DNA from: Bipolaris cookei
Lineage: Eukaryota; Ascomycota; Dothideomycetes; Pleosporales; Pleosporaceae
Direction: 5' to 3'
Length of the DNA stretch: 64,000 nucleotides
Assembly (NCBI GenBank): GCA_002286855.1
Contig: NRSV01000051.1
Span: forward strand, 124,001-188,000
The notes under the pieces are model-generated. The model saw only the letters and a list, made by a program, of their open reading frames with translations. It was not told the origin of the DNA and made no database searches. Position numbers and translations under genes: made by a program. This document shows, piece by piece, positions 56,091 through 64,000 of this stretch; the first letter of the stretch is position 1; each line of letters opens with the position of its first letter.

Positions 56091-58365
56091 GGAATTTCTT
56101 GGGTGTTTTGAATCTCAACAAACATGGAGAGGCTTTTGCTTGTACGTGCATGTGTATATAGATGGGTTAGCTAAATATAGTTAATTTTTCACATTCTATG
56201 CGAGCTTTTCTGGGAATATAGGGGGTGTTTGGTTTGAAGCTTTGTATTTATTAATCAAACCTCTTTGTTGTTGAAGAAGGAAAATCTTATGTTCGATGTT
56301 ATCGCAAGGTTACGACTATTTTCTTGGCAATATGTCTAAGCTTACTCTTGGCTATCTGGTACTGCAAGGGTACAAGTACGGAATAATGGATCGCGTAAGA
56401 ACAAGCATAAGAGCATTGTAATACTACGAATGCGGCGAAGGAAAGAGAGAAAGATTAACAATTTTCTATGTGTTCATGACGTACTTGGGCTAGAGTTTAG
56501 AGTTACACTAGTTAATGTTGAGAAGAGAGTATCAAGACCATCTACGTAGCGGTTCCAATAGTTAAATATGTAGCCATTCGCCCTTATGTATCATGTCTCT
56601 TGCTCTTGCTCGTTTTGTTCTGGAATACTTGGCCAAGGGGGAGGGGCCTTAGGTAGGAAGTGGTGGGCAATACTGGGAAGGTGATGTACACTGCCGAGTA
56701 TTCTGATAATATGAAGGCGCATAGGAGAGTACCCAGTGTGATTTCCAACCTCTTCTTTCCACTTTCCTCAGACTATAACTAACTCTTTCCTTGCGATATG
56801 GCGATTTCTATTGGGGCGTGGACTTAAGTTTTTTATCCCTTTTTTATTTTGATACCTTGTATTAGAACAATGTAGTATTGTTGCAAATTAGTCGTGCGCT
56901 TAAAACTCATAGATGAATGATGATATTGGGATATATCTGCTAAGGATGTCTAACTGTAAAAGTGTCAGGGAAGATGGACATCTGGAAATACTTGTCCCTT
57001 CGTTCCAGTGCTCTTGCTACTTTCCTAGATGCCCAGATATGCTGAATGCTTGTTGGGATCTCGCGGTACGGCAGTGGAAGGCGAAGGCGTGCATAGATGA
57101 AGGCGGAGATGCGTATAAGCTCAAGCTGAGTACGATAAATAGACTGCCCTCTCCCCTTCTTCATCACACTCTTCCTCATCCATGTTCCTCACCAAGGTAA
57201 GTTCATCAGCCCCCAGACAAGGTCCCCTCTCTTGTCTTGTCCTTCCCACCACCACCACCTGCTGACACCTCTTCCTCCAGGCTCATCCCACAGCCTTTGG
57301 CAACCCCACACTCTTTCCAACATCCCACAACACCCGCCATCCTATATCAACAATTCCAGCTAGGGTAGGGGGTATTGAGGTTCTGAAATGATGTGATCAG
57401 GTACATTCAAAGGTAAGGATAGTCCTTCAATGATATATGGATTCGATAATCCCCATATGCCGACAAATACACGTGTTGAGGGTGTGCCCTAGGTGTGTAC
57501 CCCCTAAAATCATTGATAGCTAATGAAAATAAAAGCGAATAAGGGGGAAGTGAGGAGCTCTGGGGTTTTTTAATATTGGACAGCATTTCCTCCCCCCCCC
57601 TACTCAGCCAAGTGCGACACACGCCCAAGCTGACCCAAAGGAATTGGGAACAGGTTCATTCCACGGTTTGAGGTTTTTCGTTTCGTCGAGTGTCCTTTCA
57701 ATACTGCCTTTCCGTTTTCATCATCTCGTTCTGGGTTTGGATATACGGGCGGTGGACCGGATCACAGAGTTGGTGGGATACGGAAGACACCAGTGCAAGA
57801 GTATTCAGGCGGGTTTTCCATAGAGCAAATTAGCCACCCTATCAGTTAAATCTAGTAAAATTATGTTGGGATCTCGACACAAATCATGAATCGAAGTGAT
57901 GCGAATTAGAGTACTCGAACATGTTTATATATGGCCTATCCATGGTACGCATGTAAGAGCATCTCATCGACCATGAGAACCCCACTTGGACTTCCTTCGC
58001 ACTGGTATCCTTCGTACTTGGTTTCAAACAACTGCCCAAAAGCGGCGACAGAAAACCCCAAAAGAATGAAACGGTCAAAATTCTCCGAACATGCACAAGA
58101 TTCGGTACCAAGTGTAGGCTGTGGCTGTGCTGCCTATCACGTGTCGAAAGGAACTACTAGCGGCGGGTATTTACGGGTCAACTCTCTGGCTTGCCGTGGC
58201 TAACGCAACTCGGAGCGTCTGACCATAACGTAACTTTGTCGCCTTTTGACGTGTGGGTACTCGTCTTTTTCTTTTAATTCCATGCAAAACTTTTCCCCTC
58301 TCCATCAATTCAACCTTCACACCAATATACCCAGAGTGCCCTTGGAGAGCACGACAACCGCGAAA
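56091..58365. other. Intergenic, 2.3 kb
   Basis: Between SRP receptor beta and cystathionine beta-synthase. It is AT-rich, with no frame of coding character and no repeat family recognised. Confidence 0.5.
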
Positions 58366-60027
58366 ATGTCTACCAAAACGCGCCCCGCCATGCCACCCGT
58401 TGTCATGAACAGCATCATGGAACAAATTGGCAACACGCCACTCGTCCGCCTGAATAAAATCCCACAGTCGCTTGGCATTCGAGCTACCGTTTACGCAAAA
58501 GTCGAGGCTTTCAACGCTGGTGGCAGTGTCAAAGACCGCATTGCTCTACGCATGATCGAGGCCGCAGAAAAGTCTGGTCGCATAAAGCCTGGTGACACAC
58601 TCATCGAGCCTACGTCCGGTAACACTGGTATTGGACTTGCGCTAGTTGGCGCAGTCAAGGGATATAGGACAATCATTACTCTCCCCGAGAAGATGAGCCC
58701 AGAAAAGGTAGCGGTGCTCAAGGCGCTTGGCGCTGAGATTATCCGCACGCCCACCAGCGCAGCGTGGGATAGTCCCGAGAGCCATATTGGTGTTGCGCGA
58801 AGACTAGTCAAGGAAATTCCCAATGCCCATATCCTAGATCAGTACTCGAATGTCGACAACCCGCTTGCCCATGAATGTGGCACCGCTGAGGAGGTATGGG
58901 CGCAGACAGAGGGCAAGGTTACCATGCTTGTTGCTGGCGCTGGAACCGGAGGCACAATTACAGGTCTTGCACGGGGTCTGAGGAAACACAAAAAAGATGT
59001 CAAGATTATTGCGGCCGATCCTCATGGAAGTATTCTGGCGCTTCCCGCAAGTCTGAACGACGAGCATGTGAATGAGGGGTACAAGGTTGAGGGAATTGGA
59101 TACGACTTCATTCCTGATGTCTTGGAGCAGAAAATTGTGGACAAGTGGTACAAAACCGACGATCGATCTTCTTTCCAGTATGCGCGCAGGTTGATCGCTG
59201 AGGAGGGTATCCTCTGCGGTGGCTCTTCTGGAAGCGCCATGGCAGCTATGGTTGAGGCAGCTCGGGATATGAACCTCACTGAAGACGATGTCGTGGTTGT
59301 CATACTACCCGACAGCATTCGCAGCTATCTCAGCAAGGTACGTCGAAATTTGGAATCTCTACGATTTATCCTTATTAACAAGTAATAGTTTGTTGATGAC
59401 GACTGGCTCGCTGCCAACGATCTCCTCCCTCCCACACCTCCACACTCACCTGACTCAAACGCACACCTCCGCCGCCTCTCCACCAGCAAGAAATCCGATC
59501 CCTTCCACGGCGCCACCATCGCTTCTCTGCGTCTGAAGCCCGTCACCACTGTCGCCGCAAACTCACCTTGCAGCGAAGCCATAGAAACCATGCGCGAAAA
59601 GGGCTTCGACCAACTGCCTGTAAGCGTATACTCTTCATCCGGCAAGGCTCGATTGGTCGGTCTAGTCACTCTCGGTAACCTCCTCTCATACATTGCCGCC
59701 GGCCGCGCCACACCAAAGTCGCCAGTCGAAAATGTCATGTTCGATTTCCGGAAGCTAAACGAAGTTGTCAAGGACCTTGGTCGTCTATCCCTTGATGGTG
59801 ACAACGCCAAGAACACGCAAAAGGGCAGCAAGAGGGGACGAAGAGAATTCGTCGAAATCACAAAGGAGACTACGCTGACCGACCTGAACAAGTTCTTCGA
59901 GTGGAATAGCGCAGCGGTTGTTACGGAGCAGGTTGATGGCGAACACAGAGCTGTTGCTGTTGTTACCAAGGTGGATTTGCTGACCTGGATGGTTAGGCAG
60001 GGGGGTGCTAATGGTGGGTCGAATTAG
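58366..60027 (+). CDS. CYS4: Cystathionine beta-synthase
   Basis: Exons 58366-59337 and 59389-60027 (51-bp intron, phase 0) give 536 residues starting MSTKTRPAMPPVVMNSIMEQ. It condenses serine with homocysteine in transsulfuration, using PLP, in the cytosol. The PLP lysine is Lys56 in GGSVKDR, the substrate loop TSGNTG is at 83-88, and the phosphate-binding loop GAGTGGTITG follows. After SYLSK the second exon encodes a linker and a CBS-domain pair (FDQLPVSVYSSSGKARLVGL; AVVTEQVDGEHRAVAVVTK). As in yeast there is no N-terminal haem-binding extension. Translation is open upstream to 58246 but the ATG at 58366 fits the family. Confidence 0.95.
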
Positions 60028-61297
60028 ATTTGCATGGTTTAGATGGGTAATTGGAGTTTTTTTTTTCGGAAAATGGGAATATGAAGCTATGTAGATATGG
60101 AATGATTTGACCAGTGGGTCTATGGGTATTAGACGTACAGAGACTTCAACGTCTATGAATATATTTGCTTGTTTTGGGTCTGAATGATTCTTCGTGGTAA
60201 AAGATGGGGCTGATTAGGTGACATAGAGTTTTGCATCATGAGTGAAGTTATATAATCTTATTGTTTTCCATTTTCTTCCTCGAAATGCTGCTAATCATTT
60301 CGAAAATGGAGATATGCTGGTTTTCGAGTTGAAGACCCAAGAAGACTTAGAGATGATCATTAACAAAATATTTCGCTGATTGAATGATAGCCTTGCATTC
60401 ATCAATGTTTTCATACTACTCATCATTTTCATATATTTGAGTAGCTTGATTATTGTTGATAAGCATAGTCTTTGGGGGGGGGGGGGGGGGGGGGTTGGAT
60501 TACTGAACAATGCTCAGAACGACAGTAGTGAACTTGATCACCTGACGTTGCTATACTACGCCGCGGAGGAGTGTCAATCATTCGATAGTTGTTCAGACGG
60601 GCCAACAGCTTCAACCATCTCAACACAGATCAATGTTAGCTTACAATTCCAACAACAATTGTCGCAAGCTTCTGCCAAAAACAAGACAAGACAAGAAAAA
60701 GAAAAGAAGGCACAAAGAGCATCAGCTGCTTCAAATCATTCCTTATTTATGTCTCGGCAGCCAACACATGACCGTCTTTCTCTTCCAAACATGCGTCCAA
60801 GCGATCGCATACCCAGACCGCCCGAGTTTCGCATCGCGCGCACTTTAGGACTGTCATGATGTAACAAGGGCAAGCCCGAGTCCCGCCTCGTTAGCGCGGG
60901 GCGCGACGGACGTGGGGAACCGAACCTACACTTGCCGGGACACACACACACATACACCAGGAACAACAACCCTCACACACCAACAAGGGTGTGTGGTGCG
61001 TTGTGCGGCGGGGCACAACCCTCCCCCCCCCCAACACGGGACTTGTCTCGGGGGGAATCCCATCGGGACTTGGGCGGTAGGGATTTTCGATTGTTATTTG
61101 TTTAGTAGGTTGTGAAACGTTGATCCGATGGGGGGTGGGAAGGTTTGCTGGATGCAGTGTTTATTGAGGCGGAGTTTGTCACATTTGGATGTACTTGATC
61201 TTTATTTTCCCTCCTTCTACCTTTTCAGATTTACATTGAGTAATTCACTGTATTGCGTTGAAGAACATATATATAGTGTGAAAGCATCAATACTATC
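60028..61297. other. Intergenic with G21 homopolymer
   Basis: Between cystathionine beta-synthase and the DUF1772 gene. It holds a run of 21 G at 60474-60494 and CA-rich stretches near 60,940. No gene is seen. Confidence 0.55.
60474..60494. repeat. G21 homopolymer
   Basis: Twenty-one consecutive G residues on the plus strand. Length may be unreliable as sequenced. Confidence 0.85.
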
Positions 61298-61891
61298 ATG
61301 TCGGATAACATCTACGTCAAGAGCGTGGCAGGCACCTGCATCACGTTCTCTTTTATCCTTGCCGGTACGTTGCTATATCGCCCTTCTCATGAAAAATATC
61401 CAAAGCAGAAAATATGCTTATATGGAATCGCAGGAAATGCCATCACACAATCCTACATGACGGTCCCCGCCCTCCTCGTCAACTTCCCTCCCCCAGGCTC
61501 ACCCGACCACAAAGACCGTGCGCGTCTTCTCGGCCGCCAATGGCCCCTCTGCTGGACAGTAGGCAATCAATTCTTCCGCCCCATTTCCACACTCGGCTTC
61601 CTCGGGTACGCCTACGCGGGTTACTCTGTATATCGCGAGGGCGTGCTTGCGCGCAGCGACTGGAAGCTTTTCGGTGTTGCGGCGCTGATGCATCTAACGA
61701 CGATCCTGCACTCGGCGATCAATATGCAGCCGCTGAATGATAAATTGGAGGCATTGGCGGAACGGAGCAGTGAGAAGGAGTTGGGCGAGGCGCAGGAGAT
61801 TGCGACCAAGTGGGCGAGCTGGAATAGGTTGAGGTTGGTTACGCCGGTTGTGGCTGGGGGGTTGGCGCTGTGGAACTTGCTTTCTTTGTAG
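61298..61891 (+). CDS. DUF1772 membrane protein (anthrone-oxygenase-like)
   Basis: Exons 61298-61364 and 61434-61891 give 174 residues starting MSDNIYVKSVAGTCITFSFI. The 69-bp intron (GTACGT donor, CAG acceptor) is a multiple of three with no stop, so unspliced RNA would encode a 197-residue form. Splicing joins FSFILAG to NAITQSYMTVPALL, the pattern expected for the family. Four hydrophobic segments are visible: around residues 8-25, 33-45, the TLGFLGYAYAGYSVY and LFGVAALMHLTTILHS region, and the C-terminal VTPVVAGGLALWNLL. The conserved RGRQW-like LLGRQW and an H-x-x-I-x-x-x-NMQPLN segment fit DUF1772. Relatives include anthrone oxygenases of polyketide pathways, but no polyketide cluster lies here. 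Confidence 0.82.
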   Translation: MSDNIYVKSVAGTCITFSFILAGTLLYRPSHEKYPKQKICLYGIAGNAITQSYMTVPALLVNFPPPGSPDHKDRARLLGRQWPLCWTVGNQFFRPISTLGFLGYAYAGYSVYREGVLARSDWKLFGVAALMHLTTILHSAINMQPLNDKLEALAERSSEKELGEAQEIATKWASWNRLRLVTPVVAGGLALWNLLSL

Positions 61892-62324
61892 AGGGTTGGA
61901 TGAAGAGTCGAGTGTGCTGGGGTGGTAAGAGGAAATGTTTGGCTTTTCGATTGTAGCCGTGGGATGTATTCTTTATGGGACTTTATGAATGATTAGTATG
62001 ATAAGGATGGAGCGTTCGATTGTTGTCTTCAGCCTGAGATGTTGTTGTGCGTATTGTGACGTTCCATGTTCATGCTGAGAGCATAGATCCCTATACCTAG
62101 AACCTTTTACGGATTATCAAATATCCAACTATTAATGGATGTTAAAGACATGTTTTTTGAGTGTTCATCTTGAAATGAGTATCTGGATTTGTAGATATAG
62201 AAGGCAACAGGTTGCCCATAAAGTTCAAACATTGCTGCATAAGGAGATAGTTCCTAGAGACTCATAAAGGCAAGGATCTGCCGAAATATTCACATTCACT
62301 TATTCGTTAAATCTGCCAACTCAA
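61892..62324. other. Intergenic between converging genes
   Basis: 433 bp between the stops of the DUF1772 and NmrA-like genes. Nothing else is recognised. Confidence 0.5.
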
Positions 62325-63287
62325 CTACCTCTTGATAGCCTGATCTTTCCAGCCACTCCTCTCCGCAAGCCAAGTCTCAAAATCACACAATTTGGGCTCC
62401 TCCTTCTTCAGCTTGGTAATATCAGCACCATAGCCCTCAGCCGCAAACCAGCTGATCATAACATTCACTTCCGTCACCGCCCACATGAGCGTTGACCCAA
62501 AGAAGCCATAAGTCGCAGGGAGGGGGCTACCGATGACGCGTTCAAAGCACCCGCTCATCTCATCCATGGTTAACTCGCTGCCCGCAAGACTCTCTGCCCG
62601 TCCGTTCCACTCTTCATGATCAACAAACGCTCGCGCACCAAACAGTCCGATATCCTCGACCGAAACCCACTGAATCGACTTTCCCTGCAGGGTATCGCGC
62701 AGCGCAGCAAGGAAAACCTTTGTGGGAAACGCAGGCGTAAGGTTATCCATAAACGCCACGGGACGCAGAATAGTCCACCCCATGTTCTCTCCGTTCTTAC
62801 CCGCCTTCTCAAGAAGATGCCGCTCAATCTCATATTTGCTCTGGAAATGCGGGATGGGCGTCTTGTTCTCGAAGCTGCGCTCATTGCCGCCGCGGTCAAC
62901 ACTCGAGTAGACAAAGTGTGTGACGTCTTGTTCGATGGATTCGTCAATTAGGGCGTTGCCTTGTACGACTTCGCTCTCATGAGTGACGTTTTTGCCGAGC
63001 GATACTTGGACTGAGTAGACACCCCAGACTTTCTCTTCTTTGCCGGCTTCCTTCAGCGTGGCTTTGGCAGAGGCGAAGAGCGCTTTAGGGTCGTCGAGGT
63101 TGCCTTGCACGAGCTTCACCTCAGGATGGCGCTCGACAATCTTCTTGGCTGACCCAGAGTTGGCATCGCGGGTGACGGCCAACAGTGTAAATTGAGCACT
63201 GGAAGGGTGCGATGCGAGTTGCTCGAGTACAGCACCGCCTTGCTTGCCAGTGGCGCCGGTGATGAGAATGGCTTTTGTGGCGGCCAT
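62325..63287 (-). CDS. NmrA-like NAD(P)-binding protein
   Basis: Single exon, 320 residues, starting MAATKAILITGATGKQGGAV. It has an atypical short-chain dehydrogenase fold. The Rossmann glycine motif GATGKQGG (GxxGxxG) is at 11-18, followed by the NmrA-type VQGNLDDPKALFAS, HFVYSSVDRGG and WTILRPVAFMDNL segments. This matches fungal NmrA-like (HSCARG-related) proteins that bind NAD(P) and often act as redox-sensing regulators or reductases. It lacks a clear YxxxK catalytic pair (YSSVD is followed by FQSKYEIER). Specific role unknown. Confidence 0.88.
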   Translation of the reverse strand: MAATKAILITGATGKQGGAVLEQLASHPSSAQFTLLAVTRDANSGSAKKIVERHPEVKLVQGNLDDPKALFASAKATLKEAGKEEKVWGVYSVQVSLGKNVTHESEVVQGNALIDESIEQDVTHFVYSSVDRGGNERSFENKTPIPHFQSKYEIERHLLEKAGKNGENMGWTILRPVAFMDNLTPAFPTKVFLAALRDTLQGKSIQWVSVEDIGLFGARAFVDHEEWNGRAESLAGSELTMDEMSGCFERVIGSPLPATYGFFGSTLMWAVTEVNVMISWFAAEGYGADITKLKKEEPKLCDFETWLAERSGWKDQAIKR

Positions 63288-64000
63288 GGCGAAAATGCTT
63301 GGCTGTTAACGAACTTGTGGTTTTGCTTGGTGATAAATCTAGTAAGTTAAATTGCCTTTTTAAGCCTCAAAAGATTAAGTGTCAGTAAGAGAGGACCATG
63401 AATACGAAAACGTAGTGGCAGCCTCATTGATATGCATGTAAGACTTTCACGTGATTGTGTCGTACAGAGGTAGGGACCATCGGCCCCGCAAAGACGCTCC
63501 GTTTCTTCTGGCAGTGATTCCAGGCGCACTACTCCATGTGCAGAGTGTGTGGGCTACGGGCGAATGAATGATGTTCTCATAAGGTTTCATGTGGCGTCGG
63601 GTCGGTGAGAAACCCCACTAATACTGGGAGTGACTGCATATGCACTGACAACGGCTGTGCTCGAGAGCAGTTGACGCAGACGATACGGGGTTTTCATGTT
63701 TGACTTCCGGTGTTGCAGATACACGTGTAAAGATGAAAAAGTGTGGGATATGCACGTAGATCAAACAAAGTGAATTGCCGGAGTTTGGTTCGTTAATCAG
63801 TTCGGGTAGAATTGAAGTAAGCGACGACACCAGTCCTCCACGCTACCAGCAGTGACGGACTGGGATAGCCATTGTTGCAATGGACCTAGTAATGAAGCCA
63901 AACTGTAGCTCAGAGGCTTACAACATGAAAACTGATCTTCAAACAACGAATCATCACACCTAAAAGCCATCGAAATGACAGACCTCCTACGCTTCTCGCA
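63288..64000. other. Upstream region of the NmrA-like gene; right window edge
   Basis: The promoter of the NmrA-like gene is expected here. Close to the right edge an ATG at 63975 opens a plus-strand frame (MTDLLRFS...) that runs out of the window. It may be the start of another gene, but eight codons do not support a call. Confidence 0.4.

Overview
The window comes from a filamentous ascomycete nuclear chromosome, most likely a dothideomycete of the Pleosporales type. The signs are short spliceosomal introns of about 46-150 bp with GTAAGT/GTATGT donors and CTNAC branch sites, typical fungal gene families (FarA/CTF1-type Zn2Cys6 factor, VIB-1/XprG, NmrA-like, DUF1772), and nested Fot1, Tc1, Harbinger and LTR relics. 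Gene models below were spliced by hand so that reading phase is kept across every intron; no database was searched.

Layout. 1-2977: a C2H2 zinc-finger/fungal_trans regulator (minus, running off the left edge) behind a 4.8-kb gene-free upstream region. 7.8-13.2 kb: a small conserved fungal protein, complex I subunit NDUFA5 (minus) divergent from an EPS1-like membrane protein disulfide isomerase, and a YCH1/IBP1-type rhodanese phosphatase. 13.26-25.20 kb: a nested transposon block. 25.3-34.5 kb: RpiB-type sugar-phosphate isomerase, a small unknown protein, an M1 aminopeptidase of the leukotriene A4 hydrolase family, an intracellular LysM protein, a low-complexity nuclear protein and a NUDIX hydrolase. 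34.6-36.1 kb: an intact Tc1/mariner element. 36.5-42.6 kb: a FarA/CTF1-type factor and NOT2 of the CCR4-NOT complex. 42.6-51.0 kb: 8.4 kb without a supportable gene, leading into VIB-1/XprG (NDT80 family). 55-63.3 kb: SRP receptor beta, cystathionine beta-synthase, a DUF1772 membrane protein and an NmrA-like protein.

The most unusual part is 13,261-25,203. A Fot1/pogo-like element with 22-bp inverted ends is split by a 10.1-kb insertion flanked by TA. Removing the insertion rejoins the transposase N-terminus (25,139-25,070) in frame with its middle part (14,942 downward). The insertion is itself an almost complete palindrome. Without later insertions it is about 3.9 kb: two arms of about 1.8-2 kb around a 65-bp loop. 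The inner 1,268 bp of each arm holds a truncated NLR-type (NACHT-associated helical region plus one WD40 repeat) gene fragment and appears identical between arms, while the outer parts of the arms have diverged strongly. Later insertions are a Tc1 relic (itself hit by a 199-bp MITE with 8-bp target duplication and by a solo LTR), another solo LTR, a PIF/Harbinger element with transposase and Myb-like genes, and a 161-bp insertion.

The host genes are mostly housekeeping or regulatory and are not one pathway. Three (C2H2 factor, FarA/CTF1-type factor, VIB-1/XprG) are transcription regulators, two of them with very long upstream regions.
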